Assembly: GCF_007827365.1 (NCBI RefSeq)
Contig: NZ_VISI01000002.1
Location: forward strand, 315,001-379,000
Source: Olleya sp. Hel_I_94
Lineage (GTDB): Bacteria > Bacteroidota > Bacteroidia > Flavobacteriales > Flavobacteriaceae
Direction of reading: 5' to 3'
DNA length: 64,000 nucleotides
The position numbers were made by a program, and so were the translations under genes. Of this stretch, positions 1-8,699 are shown one piece after another (positions within the stretch are counted from its first letter, which is position 1; the number at the start of each line of letters is the position of its first letter). The notes under the pieces were generated by a model, which was not told where the DNA came from, did no database searches, and saw only the letters and a list, made by a program, of their open reading frames with translations.

Positions 1-1
1 G

Positions 2-511
2 TTAGTCGCTGTGTATTTTGGAGAAGAAGAAATTGCTTGGGGAAACTCTGATGCTAAAACACAAGGATTAATAGTTAGTATTTTAGTAATACAATTGGTA
101 GCTATATTAGGTGCTTTTTTAACGTCAAAAGCATCCGAAAAATTCGGTAATATTAAAACGCTTATAATCGTTAATTTTATATGGATGGCGTTATGTTTTT
201 ACGCTTATTTTATGGTTACACCTTTTCAATTTTACATAGCAGCTGGTTGTGTAGGATTGGTAATGGGAGGCGTACAAAGTTTAGCACGATCTACATACTC
301 TAAATTTTTACCAGAAACAGAGGATACTACATCGTATTTTAGTTTTTTTGATGTTGCAGAAAAAATTGGTATTGTTATAGGAATGGTAATTTTTGCAACT
401 ATAGATCAATTAACAGGTAGTATGCGAAATGCTATATTGTTTTTGTTTGTATTCTTTTTAGTAGGTATCTTTTTGCTGTTTAGAGTGCCAAAACAAGGTG
501 AGTTAAATTAA
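2..511 (+). CDS. MFS transporter, UMF1 type, C-terminal fragment
   Basis: The reading frame is open to the left window edge, so only the last 170 or so residues are visible and the start lies outside. The visible part holds about four hydrophobic membrane segments (for example around VSILVIQLVAILGAFL and ILFLFVFFLVGIFLLF) and the cytoplasmic-loop motif GGVQSLARSTYSKFLP, which is typical of UMF1/Atg22-like major facilitator proteins. It is an inner-membrane transporter with unknown substrate. The family call rests on this motif and the helix pattern. The next gene begins 32 bases downstream in the same direction. Confidence 0.75.
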   Translation, partial: LVAVYFGEEEIAWGNSDAKTQGLIVSILVIQLVAILGAFLTSKASEKFGNIKTLIIVNFIWMALCFYAYFMVTPFQFYIAAGCVGLVMGGVQSLARSTYSKFLPETEDTTSYFSFFDVAEKIGIVIGMVIFATIDQLTGSMRNAILFLFVFFLVGIFLLFRVPKQGELN

Positions 512-543
512 TTTTATTATGTTTATAATCTAAAATATTAAAA

Positions 544-1374
544 ATGAAAAAAATATTACTACCATTATTATCTTTAGCTTTTGTCTTTTTAAGTTGTGAA
601 AACGAACCATTAGAGGGTTTTGAATTAGATGCTGCAGGTGGTAGCACAGGAGGCGGAAGTGTTGGAGGAGGTGAAGTTATTATAGGAGAACCTGGAGGAG
701 AGACTACAGGCGACTATTGGCCTATGGCAGAAGGTAACAAATGGACTTACGACTACAGTGTGGATGGTGTTGCTGAAGAAGATTCTGTAATGGAAATTTC
801 TAATCAAGAGGACTATTTAGGTTTTCCTTCATATTTATATAGCTCATTTTTTCAAAATTCTACAAGTACAGATGGATCAACAACTGGAGATGTAGAGTTA
901 AACTCATATTCTAGTAAAAATGGTGGAGATTATCACTTTAGTGTAGCAAGTACTAATATTAATGTTGGTGGTTTTATTGAGATTTCTCAGTCAGCTTATG
1001 GATTTATAATGTTAAAAGACTATTTAAATGTAGGCGAAAGTTGGACTAATACATATACAATTACAACATCTACTGAAGTTTTGATTGAAGATTTACCTGA
1101 AGTGCCTACTACTAATTTAAACGTAATTTATACTAGCCAAATCATGGAAAAAGATAGTACTGTTGAGGTTAATGGTACAAGTTATAGTCCAGTAATTAAA
1201 GTTAAAGCGACAACTACCTACCAATTAGCAGGAACTCCTGATAGCTCTGCTGAGTATTTTTACTACTTTGCTAAAGATGTTGGGTTAATCAAATATGAAG
1301 GAAGTGTTTATGATGCAGACGATAATATTACCTCAAATGTTTTAGGAGAATTAAACGATGTTATTTTAAACTAA
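544..1374 (+). CDS. Exported lipoprotein of unknown function
   Basis: The N-terminus MKKILLPLLSLAFVFLSC is a lipoprotein signal peptide with Cys18 as the acylated residue, so the 276-residue product should sit in the outer membrane or periplasm. A Gly/Ser-rich flexible linker (about residues 30-55) is followed by a beta-rich domain starting near DYWPMAEGNKWTYDYSVDG. That opening is common in Bacteroidota lipoproteins of unknown role. No catalytic motif is visible. It follows the transporter gene closely and ends in a strong terminator at 1391, so it may be co-transcribed with the transporter. Confidence 0.8.
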   Translation: MKKILLPLLSLAFVFLSCENEPLEGFELDAAGGSTGGGSVGGGEVIIGEPGGETTGDYWPMAEGNKWTYDYSVDGVAEEDSVMEISNQEDYLGFPSYLYSSFFQNSTSTDGSTTGDVELNSYSSKNGGDYHFSVASTNINVGGFIEISQSAYGFIMLKDYLNVGESWTNTYTITTSTEVLIEDLPEVPTTNLNVIYTSQIMEKDSTVEVNGTSYSPVIKVKATTTYQLAGTPDSSAEYFYYFAKDVGLIKYEGSVYDADDNITSNVLGELNDVILN

Positions 1375-1390
1375 GATTTTTATTTAAATA

Positions 1391-1430
1391 AAAAAAGCCA
1401 CAATTCTAAAACTAGAATTGTGGCTTTTTT
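1391..1430. terminator. Bidirectional intrinsic terminator
   Basis: A perfect 12-bp stem, GCCACAATTCTA with TAGAATTGTGGC, is flanked by an A-run on the left and a T-run on the right. It lies between the convergent genes ending at 1374 (+) and 1448 (-) and can serve both. Confidence 0.92.
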
Positions 1431-1447
1431 AATAGCTAAGTTTTGTA

Positions 1448-2182
1448 TTAATTACTAATATCTCCAGATCCAGTAACTTTTTTGTCTACTTTACTTGGAC
1501 TACCTTTATATTCAATATCTCCAGAGCCTGTTACTCTTGCTTTGATAGCTTCTTTAGCATAAACAACAACATCACCAGATCCAGTTACTTTAGCTTCTGT
1601 AAAGTCAGCCATTAAGCGTCCACCATGAAAATCTCCAGAGCCTGTCACACTTGCATTTAAATTAGTTGTTTGACCAGTTAATGTCAAATCTCCAGAACCT
1701 GTTACATTTGCATCAACGTTAGTTGATTGTATATCTAAAGTAATATCTCCAGAACCTGATACTTTAGCTTCAAAATTTTTAGAAACTATGGTTGCATTAG
1801 ACGTAACATCACCTGAGCCTGAAAGTGATACTTTGTCAATATCTTTAAACGGAATGGTGATCTTGATAGTTTTATTTCCGCTAGGTTTTAAATTAATATT
1901 ATTTTCTGTTTTAACTATTAACCCGTTGCCTTCAACTTCGGTTAAAATATAATCTAAAAGGTTTTCTTCACCTTCAATAGTAATTGTACCTTCTTCACCT
2001 TCAACTAATTCAAATTCCATCCAACCTGCAAGTCTAATTGCATCATAATCTGATGTAGTTCTAGTTATTGTAGTAAGGTTTCCGTTTCCTTTAATTGTTT
2101 TTCCTTTTCCCCATTGCGCATTACAAGATGTAAATACTAAAAGTGTTAAGGTTAATGCTAATGTTTGTTTAAATGTTTTCAT
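1448..2182 (-). CDS. Head GIN domain (DUF2807) lipoprotein with GSGD ladder
   Basis: This is a predicted surface or periplasmic lipoprotein of the DUF2807 'head GIN domain' type, which folds as a right-handed beta-helix. I take the start at the ATG at 2182 (MKTFKQTLAL), because an upstream start at 2218 would overlap the preceding gene and lengthen the signal peptide. The lipobox is LLVFTSC. The motif GSGD occurs seven times at roughly 20-residue spacing through the C-terminal two thirds, and each copy likely forms one turn of a helix rung. It is the last gene of the leftward sigma/anti-sigma operon and lies 22 bases after the ladder protein upstream. Its function is unknown; adhesion or envelope sensing is possible. 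Confidence 0.82.
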   Translation of the reverse strand: MKTFKQTLALTLTLLVFTSCNAQWGKGKTIKGNGNLTTITRTTSDYDAIRLAGWMEFELVEGEEGTITIEGEENLLDYILTEVEGNGLIVKTENNINLKPSGNKTIKITIPFKDIDKVSLSGSGDVTSNATIVSKNFEAKVSGSGDITLDIQSTNVDANVTGSGDLTLTGQTTNLNASVTGSGDFHGGRLMADFTEAKVTGSGDVVVYAKEAIKARVTGSGDIEYKGSPSKVDKKVTGSGDISN

Positions 2183-2204
2183 GATGATTGATTTTGTTAA
2201 ATTA

Positions 2205-3287
2205 TTATTTTTTATCAAAGGTTACGCTTCCGTACTCTGAGTTTATTTTTATTAGGTTCCCTGAATTACTCTTATTGTGATATCCAGAATAGTATTTATC
2301 AGAATGCTTGATACTTTTGGTGTTAATCTCAAAGTCATCTTCGCCAGTCAAACTTCCGTATTCTAATTTTATATCAAAATCAAAAGCGTATTCTGGATCA
2401 ATACCTATTTTTATACCAACATAATCAGATTCAATATTTATATCTCCAGCATTTTTTGTCATTTTTCCAATTTTAATAGAACCGTAATCTGCATTTAAAG
2501 TCACGTTTTTATACACGTCACCTAATACTACTGTAAGGTAGTCTCCATTACCAGAAATGCTATTTAGTTTATTAACACGTAAGCTTCCGTAATCACAGTT
2601 ATAATTTACGTTTTCGGCTATTTCTATTAACGACTTTGTATAGTCCGCAACAATGGTTAAGTCTTTAGTTTTTGCAACTGTAAATCCACTATAGTCAGCA
2701 TTAATTTTTCCACTTTTGATATATTCAAAGTAACTATTGTTGGTGTAATCAAAATTGATAACATTATTATCTGCTAACAACTCTTTGGTTGTAATTTTAC
2801 CATAATCACAACTTATTTCTGCACGACCTTCAAGTGTTCCTAAAGTTATATTACCATAATCGTTACTTAAGTCTACATGGTTTGTAATGGGCATTTTAAC
2901 AACGTAATTTATTTTCATATTAACATCGTTGTTATTAGACCAATTCCACCAAGAGCTTTTCTTCTTTTTGCCAATTAAAGTCTCAGCAGAAACGTAATTG
3001 GATGTACCAGAAAATTCGACATCAATTTCATCTAATCTAGATTGTACTTCATCCAAGTCATTACCGTTGGTAGTTATTTTGACTTCTATAGCAATAGTAT
3101 TACCTGTCCAAGTTACAATATCCAAGTTACCATATTTATTATCTATTTTCAAGGTTGCGTTTTTGGTAACAGTATATTCTTTTTTCAGAGTTTTTTGCTT
3201 AGTATGCTTACCATCTAAATCACCATTATTAGATAGGGAAACTATAGGTATTAAAAGGCAAAGGGATAATTTATATAGTAGTTTCAT
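2205..3287 (-). CDS. Exported ladder-repeat protein (DUF4097-like)
   Basis: This 360-residue protein has an N-terminal signal peptide (MKLLYKLSLCLLIPIVSLS). About a dozen short rungs carry a D-Y-G type motif (NKYGNL, NDYGNI, CDYGKI, CDYGSL, ADYGSI, LEYGSL, SEYGSV), spaced about 18-25 residues. This pattern fits a beta-solenoid of the DUF4097/DUF2807 kind with a stacked Tyr-Gly ladder. A basic and Trp-rich stretch (KKKKSSWWNW) interrupts the region near residues 108-117. The start ATG overlaps the end of the anti-sigma-like gene by 17 bases, indicating translational coupling. Function unknown; the family call is by pattern. Confidence 0.72.
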   Translation of the reverse strand: MKLLYKLSLCLLIPIVSLSNNGDLDGKHTKQKTLKKEYTVTKNATLKIDNKYGNLDIVTWTGNTIAIEVKITTNGNDLDEVQSRLDEIDVEFSGTSNYVSAETLIGKKKKSSWWNWSNNNDVNMKINYVVKMPITNHVDLSNDYGNITLGTLEGRAEISCDYGKITTKELLADNNVINFDYTNNSYFEYIKSGKINADYSGFTVAKTKDLTIVADYTKSLIEIAENVNYNCDYGSLRVNKLNSISGNGDYLTVVLGDVYKNVTLNADYGSIKIGKMTKNAGDINIESDYVGIKIGIDPEYAFDFDIKLEYGSLTGEDDFEINTKSIKHSDKYYSGYHNKSNSGNLIKINSEYGSVTFDKK

Positions 3288-3816
3288 AATTGTTTTGTTT
3301 TAATGTTTTAAGCGCTTCAATTTGTAAAAGTGTGCTTTGTAACACGTCTATTCTGTTTTGAAAGTTGGTAATCATCGCATAAATGACACGTTGGTCCTCG
3401 CCACTTTCTGTTAGGTTTAATTTTAAGTTTTTGTATTCTAATTCAAGCCTATCTAACCTTAATAAAGCATCATTTACTAGTTTTTGTGTCTCAGGGCTTT
3501 TTTCTATTTTAAGTTTGTTTAACTCAAAAGCAATAGTATTAGAAAAAAAGTTTTGCGTTTCTGCTAATTCTGGAGAGATACTGGCTAAATCCTTTTGGGT
3601 AGTATCTGGTTTAATATTAAGTACAATACTTAAAATTAACACAACAGATGCTGCTACTGCCAATAAAGGCTTCCAATAATTAGTTTTATGACTAGCTACT
3701 TTAGTTTCTGTTTTATTTAGTTTGACAATAAAACGCTGTTGATGTCCTAAATTAGGGACTTCAATATCAAATTGACTATCTAAATTTTCAAATAATTGTT
3801 CTATATTATCTTTCAT
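3271..3816 (-). CDS. Anti-sigma-factor-like membrane protein
   Basis: The product has about 180 residues: a cytoplasmic N-terminal part of some 45 residues, one membrane helix (about residues 48-66, LLAVAASVVLILSIVL) and a C-terminal outer part rich in charged heptads that is probably a coiled coil. It lies directly after an ECF sigma gene, with a gap of 5 bases. That placement is why I infer it holds or senses for that sigma factor; no zinc anti-sigma HxxxCxxC motif is present. A GTG at 3819 precedes the ATG at 3816 that I prefer. Confidence 0.65.
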   Translation of the reverse strand: MKDNIEQLFENLDSQFDIEVPNLGHQQRFIVKLNKTETKVASHKTNYWKPLLAVAASVVLILSIVLNIKPDTTQKDLASISPELAETQNFFSNTIAFELNKLKIEKSPETQKLVNDALLRLDRLELEYKNLKLNLTESGEDQRVIYAMITNFQNRIDVLQSTLLQIEALKTLKQNNYETTI

Positions 3817-3821
3817 CACAA

Positions 3822-4376
3822 TTAATTTAATTGTTCTAATTTTTTTCTTAAACTCTCTTTTGCTCTAGAGACTGTTGTTCTGCAATTAGCATAACTAATT
3901 TGCATGACTTCACTAATTTCTTCGTAATCATAACCCTCAATAAGATTTAAGGTTAATGCAATTCTGTAATTAGATTTTAGAGTATTTAAAGTGTCTAAAA
4001 TTTGTTTTGCTTTAACAGAAGTAAACTCGATTGTTGTATCAACGCCTTGATGGTCTTCAATTTTATATAATACATCGTCCAGAGCTACGTCTTCATTTTT
4101 TTTATTTTTATTAAAAGCATGTATGCTATTATTAACAACAATACGTTTTAACCAAGCACTAAATGTGCTTATTTCTTTAAGTGTATTCAGCTTAGTAAAT
4201 GCAGTCAAAAATGATTCTTGCATAATGTCTTCAGCTTCAAAACTATTATTCACAATTCTAAATGACGTATTATACATTGCCTTGTAATACCTGTTGTAAA
4301 TCTCCAATTGTGCTAATTGGTTACCAGATAGGCAAAGCATTATAAGCGCTTCAATATTGTGTTTGGTTAGTGTCAA
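3822..4376 (-). CDS. RNA polymerase sigma factor, ECF family
   Basis: This 184-residue sigma-70 family protein has region 2 at about residues 25-90 (YNRYYKAMYNTSFRIV, then DIMQESFLTAF, then STFSAWLKRIVVNN). Region 4 follows at about 125-180 (LTLNLIEGYDYEEISEVM, then SYANCRTTVSRAKESLRKKL). It should direct RNA polymerase to a small regulon, probably including its own operon. The only in-frame start that keeps the usual N-terminus is TTG at 4376; a stop lies just upstream and the next ATG at 4340 would remove 12 residues. The downstream genes are an anti-sigma-like protein and two exported ladder proteins, so the regulon likely concerns the cell surface. Confidence 0.9.
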   Translation of the reverse strand: MTLTKHNIEALIMLCLSGNQLAQLEIYNRYYKAMYNTSFRIVNNSFEAEDIMQESFLTAFTKLNTLKEISTFSAWLKRIVVNNSIHAFNKNKKNEDVALDDVLYKIEDHQGVDTTIEFTSVKAKQILDTLNTLKSNYRIALTLNLIEGYDYEEISEVMQISYANCRTTVSRAKESLRKKLEQLN

Positions 4377-4669
4377 AAAATGGTTTGTTTTATATAAAGA
4401 GGAAAGTTAAAACACTTTGTTACAATTTTTTAAAAAAAAATATTTTTATTTTTTATTATTGATTATAACAAGATAGTATTAAACTTTTTGCGATTTAGAG
4501 TAGCATCTTAAAGTATGGCACATTAATTGAAATTTTATAATTGAAAATATGCTGTTACTTATTGTTAACTATAAGTTTATCAGTGTAATAGTAAAAATTT
4601 AATTTGTAATTTTAAAACACAATAGCTTAAATGAAACGATTACAGTGACATTTTGGCTTACATATATCT
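4377..4669. other. Divergent intergenic region, sigma operon and lon
   Basis: This 293-base AT-rich gap separates two divergent transcription units and must hold both promoters. I see long A and T runs around 4430-4460 but no full TTTG/TAnnTTTG promoter on either strand. The lon promoter could be heat-shock-like or otherwise non-housekeeping, and the sigma operon may be autoregulated through an ECF promoter I cannot recognise. Confidence 0.5.
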
Positions 4670-7117
4670 ATGAAAAAATCTAACTTTATATCGCTTGACA
4701 GTTTGTCATTACAAGATTTTGATGAAAATTCAGAATTAATCCCTTTAATGACGCCAGAAGATGAAGAAAAAATAGCAAAAGAGGAATTGCCAGAAACACT
4801 TCCAATTTTGTCATTACGTAACACAGTATTGTTTCCAGGTGTTGTAATACCTATTACTGCAGGACGCGATAAATCTATTAAATTAATTAACGACGCTAAT
4901 AAAGGCGGTAAGGTCATTGGTGTTGTTTCTCAAATAGATGAAGATGTAGAAGACCCTAAGGCAGAGGATTTACATCAAATTGGTACTGTAGCTAGAATTT
5001 TAAAAGTTTTAAAAATGCCTGATGGTAACACAACAGTTATTATACAAGGTAAAAAACGATTTGAGATTGATACTGTTATAACAGAAGAGCCTTACATTAA
5101 AGCAACTGTTAAGGAGGTACCACAAGCAAAACCTGCAGCAAAAAACAAAGAGTTTGCAGCAATAATTGAATCTATTAAAGAGTTAGCTGTACAAATCATC
5201 AAGGATAGTCCAAATATACCAACAGAGGCGACGTTTGCTATTAAAAATATAGAAAGTGATTCGTTTTTAATCAATTTTGTATCGTCTAACATGAATTTGG
5301 ATGTAGATGAAAAACAGGCGCTTCTAGAAATGAATCACCTGAAGGATCGTGCTCTAGAAACATTACGTTATATGAACGTCGAGTTTCAAAAGCTAGAACT
5401 TAAAAATGACATCCAATCTAAAGTACAAAGTGATTTAAATCAACAACAACGTGAATACTTTTTAAATCAGCAACTAAAAACGATTCAAGAAGAGCTTGGT
5501 GGTGGTAATGCTGAGGAGATTGAAGACATGAAAAAGCGTGCTAAATCTAAAAAATGGGATGAAAAAGTCGGAAAACATTTTGATAAAGAGTTAGCAAAAA
5601 TGCAACGTATGAATCCTCAGGTTGCAGAGTATTCTATACAACGCAATTATTTGGACCTATTTTTAGATTTACCATGGAGTAAGTTTAGTAAAGATAAATT
5701 TGATTTAAAGCGTGCCGAAAAAATATTAAATCGTGATCATTATGGTTTAGATGATGTCAAACAACGTATCATCGAGCACTTAGCAGTGTTAAAATTACGT
5801 AATGACATGAAGTCGCCAATCTTATGTTTATATGGACCTCCAGGAGTTGGTAAAACATCATTGGGTAAATCTGTAGCAGAAGCACTCGGTCGCGAATATG
5901 TGCGTATGAGTTTAGGTGGTTTGCGTGACGAAGCAGAAATACGTGGACATCGTAAGACTTATATTGGAGCTATGCCAGGACGAATTTTGCAAAGTCTTAA
6001 AAAAGCAGGTACCTCTAATCCAGTTTTTGTACTAGACGAAATTGATAAATTATCCAACTCTCATCAAGGAGATCCGTCTTCTGCATTATTAGAAGTTTTA
6101 GATCCAGAACAAAATGCCGAGTTCCATGATAACTTCTTAGAGATGGGTTACGACTTATCTAAAGTTATGTTTATAGCAACTACTAATAGTTTAAATACTA
6201 TTCAGCCTGCTTTAAGAGACCGTATGGAAATTATCAATGTTACAGGTTATACAATTGAGGAAAAGGTAGAAATTGCTAAAAGACACCTATTACCAAAACA
6301 ATTAAAGGAACACGGTTTAGAAGATAATCACATTAAAATAGGTAAACCGCAACTAGAAAAAATAGTAGAAGGTTATACTAGAGAATCTGGTGTACGTGGT
6401 TTAGAAAAGCAAATTGCAAAAATGGTGCGTTATGCAGCTAAAAATATTGCAATGGAAGAAGAATATAATATCAAGATTTCTAACGATGATATAGTAGAAA
6501 TATTAGGTGGTCCAAAATTAGAACGTGATAAATACGAAAACAATAATGTTGCTGGTGTTGTCACAGGTTTAGCTTGGACAAGAGTAGGTGGAGATATTTT
6601 ATTTATTGAATCTATTTTATCTAAAGGAAAAGGTGCATTAAATATTACCGGAAACTTAGGTAAGGTAATGAAGGAATCGTCTACCATTGCTATGGAGTTT
6701 ATCAAGGCTCACGCTGAAGAGTTAAATATTAACCCTGAGGTATTTGAAAAATATAATGTGCACATTCACGTACCAGAAGGAGCAACACCTAAAGATGGAC
6801 CAAGCGCAGGAGTTACCATGCTAACGTCATTAGTCTCTTTATTTACACAACGTAAAGTAAAGAAAAGCTTAGCAATGACAGGTGAGATTACATTGCGTGG
6901 TAAAGTATTACCAGTTGGAGGTATTAAAGAAAAAATACTAGCTGCTAAGCGTGCAAGAATAAAAGAGATTTTATTATGTGAAGACAATAGAAGAGATATA
7001 GAAGAAATTAAACCAGAATATTTAAAAGGTCTAACGTTTCACTATGTGTCAGATATGTTGGATGTTATTAAAATTGCAGTGACAAATCAAAAGGTAAGTA
7101 ATGCTAAAAAATTATAA
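4670..7117 (+). CDS. lon: ATP-dependent protease Lon
   Basis: Lon is a cytoplasmic AAA+ serine protease that degrades misfolded and some regulatory proteins. The 815-residue length fits the family. In order there is a substrate-binding N-domain (about residues 40-240, opening [14 protein letters not shown]), a coiled linker, and the AAA+ module with Walker [10 protein letters not shown] (about 388) and Walker [11 protein letters not shown] (about 450). The protease domain has the catalytic serine in DGPSAGVTM (about 711) and the catalytic lysine in [12 protein letters not shown] (about 754). The last 17 bases overlap the next gene, a LysM protein, which suggests coupling. Confidence 0.97.
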   Translation: MKKSNFISLDSLSLQDFDENSELIPLMTPEDEEKIAKEELPETLPILSLRNTVLFPGVVIPITAGRDKSIKLINDANKGGKVIGVVSQIDEDVEDPKAEDLHQIGTVARILKVLKMPDGNTTVIIQGKKRFEIDTVITEEPYIKATVKEVPQAKPAAKNKEFAAIIESIKELAVQIIKDSPNIPTEATFAIKNIESDSFLINFVSSNMNLDVDEKQALLEMNHLKDRALETLRYMNVEFQKLELKNDIQSKVQSDLNQQQREYFLNQQLKTIQEELGGGNAEEIEDMKKRAKSKKWDEKVGKHFDKELAKMQRMNPQVAEYSIQRNYLDLFLDLPWSKFSKDKFDLKRAEKILNRDHYGLDDVKQRIIEHLAVLKLRNDMKSPILCLYGPPGVGKTSLGKSVAEALGREYVRMSLGGLRDEAEIRGHRKTYIGAMPGRILQSLKKAGTSNPVFVLDEIDKLSNSHQGDPSSALLEVLDPEQNAEFHDNFLEMGYDLSKVMFIATTNSLNTIQPALRDRMEIINVTGYTIEEKVEIAKRHLLPKQLKEHGLEDNHIKIGKPQLEKIVEGYTRESGVRGLEKQIAKMVRYAAKNIAMEEEYNIKISNDDIVEILGGPKLERDKYENNNVAGVVTGLAWTRVGGDILFIESILSKGKGALNITGNLGKVMKESSTIAMEFIKAHAEELNINPEVFEKYNVHIHVPEGATPKDGPSAGVTMLTSLVSLFTQRKVKKSLAMTGEITLRGKVLPVGGIKEKILAAKRARIKEILLCEDNRRDIEEIKPEYLKGLTFHYVSDMLDVIKIAVTNQKVSNAKKL

Positions 7118-7622
7118 GACATCAAGTCTTTTTAAAAGGTTGTTCTTTATTGTAGTTATACTAAATTCAGCAATAGCTTCAGCTCAAGATCAAAACTTGG
7201 TTAATGTTATACTGGATGGTAAACCTGCAGTTTTAAACACCAAAACGGGAATTACCCAATTTGTTGATGATAATTCAGACAATAATCAAGAGGTAGTAAA
7301 TGGTGATACGGATTTAGTAACAACCCATATTGTAGAACAAGGAGATACACTATACGCCATATCTAATAAATATGGCGTAAGTATTTCACATATTAAAGCA
7401 ATTAATAACTTAAGTGCTAACCTGATATCAATAAATCAAAGGTTAAAAATAGGTTATGCTAATTCAGCTAAAGTAAAAGTTAGTAATGTGTGGATTGTAA
7501 AAAAAGGCGATACATTGTATAGTATTTCTAAAAAAACAGGAGTGCCAATTTCAAAAATTCAAAGCCTTAATAATATAAAGGATAATATAATAATTGTAGG
7601 AAAAACACTATTTTTAAGATAG
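7101..7622 (+). CDS. Secreted protein with two LysM domains
   Basis: This 173-residue protein has a signal peptide (about residues 10-28, ending ASAQ) and two LysM domains for binding peptidoglycan glycan chains: [17 protein letters not shown] (about 78-120) and [17 protein letters not shown] (about 132-173). There is no catalytic domain. The ATG lies inside lon's last codons, so it is probably translated by coupling. A second LysM protein with a similar N-terminal region follows 44 bases later, which suggests duplication. The likely role is cell-wall attachment or maintenance near the T9SS protein PorQ; this is inferred from context. Confidence 0.85.
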   Translation: MLKNYKTSSLFKRLFFIVVILNSAIASAQDQNLVNVILDGKPAVLNTKTGITQFVDDNSDNNQEVVNGDTDLVTTHIVEQGDTLYAISNKYGVSISHIKAINNLSANLISINQRLKIGYANSAKVKVSNVWIVKKGDTLYSISKKTGVPISKIQSLNNIKDNIIIVGKTLFLR

Positions 7623-7637
7623 TTTGAATCAATAGTT

Positions 7638-7645
7638 TATATTTG
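7638..7645 (+). promoter_or_regulatory. Possible -7 box for the second LysM gene
   Basis: TATATTTG matches the Bacteroidota -7 consensus TAnnTTTG and sits 22 bases before the ATG at 7667. No -33 TTG at the expected distance is visible. Confidence 0.4.
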
Positions 7646-7666
7646 TTAAAATTAATTTAATTTATA

Positions 7667-8644
7667 ATGAAAAAATTACTATTTATTCTAACCTTATTAA
7701 CTGTTACTATTGGTTTTTCTCAAGACATTGAAGAAGAGTTTTTACCTATAGAAGTAGAAGGTAAGGAAGCCTTTATGTCTACTAAGACAGGTGAGTATGT
7801 GTTTAGATCACATGCAGACACAAATCCTGAAGAATTGACAACGACTTCAAGTGGTGTTGTTTATAACGATATATCCTATCATACAGTTGTAAAAGGAGAG
7901 ACATTATCTGCAATTTCTAAAAAGCACAATTTAAGTGTAGATCAAATTGTAAATGATAATAAGTTAGCAAATAATGCATTAAGCTTAGGACAAAAGGTTA
8001 AAATTGTAAAACGTATTTTAGTACCATCCAGTAGTCCTGTAATAAGTTATGTAGGCGAAGAGCGAATAATAGCTAGATTGCCAGTAGGAGAATCTCCTGC
8101 AACATTACCACCACCTCCAGTACCAACACAAACCAATAAAGTAGCAATGCCTGCTCCAAAAAACACCAGCTATTCTAAGCCTAACATAGTGCCTTTAGTT
8201 GTGGAAGAAGATGAGATAATACAAGAAGAAGATTCTGCAGAAGTAATTGCAGCAAAAAAACAATTAGAAGAAGCTAAAAAACAATTAGAGTTAGCTAGAC
8301 AAAAAGCTATTTTAAAAGAAGAAGCTAACGTTAAATTAGAAGAAACTAAATCGGTTTTTAAAGATGAAGAGCTCGTTACTGAAAATGAAAACACTAAACT
8401 TGAAACAGAGGAAGTTGTTTTGGAAGATAAAGTAGAGGCAACCATTGATACCGAAGTGTTAGATAATAATACTTTAAATACTACTGAAGAAGCTGATAAA
8501 AGACCTGAATATCATGTTGTTGTAAAAGGAGATAACTTGTATAATTTATCTAAAAGGTATAATACAACGGTTGAAAACTTAAGTAAGTTAAACGATATTC
8601 AATTCAACAATTTAAAGATTGGACAAAGGTTAAAATTGAAGTAA
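7667..8644 (+). CDS. Secreted protein, two LysM domains joined by a coiled coil
   Basis: This 325-residue protein has a signal peptide (MKKLLFILTLLTVTIGFSQ). A first LysM domain lies at about 65-112 (VVKGETLSAISKKHNLS), followed by a Pro-rich linker. An acidic, Glu/Lys-rich segment at about 185-265 is predicted to be helical or coiled coil. A C-terminal LysM domain lies at about 278-325 (VVKGDNLYNLSKRYNTT). It should bind peptidoglycan at two separated points. The N-terminal 50 residues resemble those of the preceding LysM protein (VEGKEAFMSTKTGEYVF against [17 protein letters not shown]). Function beyond wall binding is unknown. Confidence 0.85.
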   Translation: MKKLLFILTLLTVTIGFSQDIEEEFLPIEVEGKEAFMSTKTGEYVFRSHADTNPEELTTTSSGVVYNDISYHTVVKGETLSAISKKHNLSVDQIVNDNKLANNALSLGQKVKIVKRILVPSSSPVISYVGEERIIARLPVGESPATLPPPPVPTQTNKVAMPAPKNTSYSKPNIVPLVVEEDEIIQEEDSAEVIAAKKQLEEAKKQLELARQKAILKEEANVKLEETKSVFKDEELVTENENTKLETEEVVLEDKVEATIDTEVLDNNTLNTTEEADKRPEYHVVVKGDNLYNLSKRYNTTVENLSKLNDIQFNNLKIGQRLKLK

Positions 8645-8646
8645 AA

Positions 8647-8687
8647 AAATAAATCTACAATAACTACGTTTTAATGTAGATTTATTT
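8647..8687 (+). terminator. Hairpin between LysM gene and porQ
   Basis: AAATAAATCTACA pairs with TGTAGATTTATTT over 13 bp around a 15-base loop, three bases after the LysM stop codon. There is no clean T-run after it. It may be a weak terminator or an mRNA processing/stability element just ahead of porQ. Confidence 0.45.
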
Positions 8688-8699
8688 ACTTTGCAAACT

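Noticed and set aside
2183-2218. Longer start for the GSGD lipoprotein
   Set aside because: It would add 12 residues before a normal lipoprotein signal and overlap the upstream gene; the ATG at 2182 is the better start.
8691-8699. TTG start for porQ
   Set aside because: The ATG at 8700 gives a normal signal peptide and the TTG region overlaps the likely -7 sequence.
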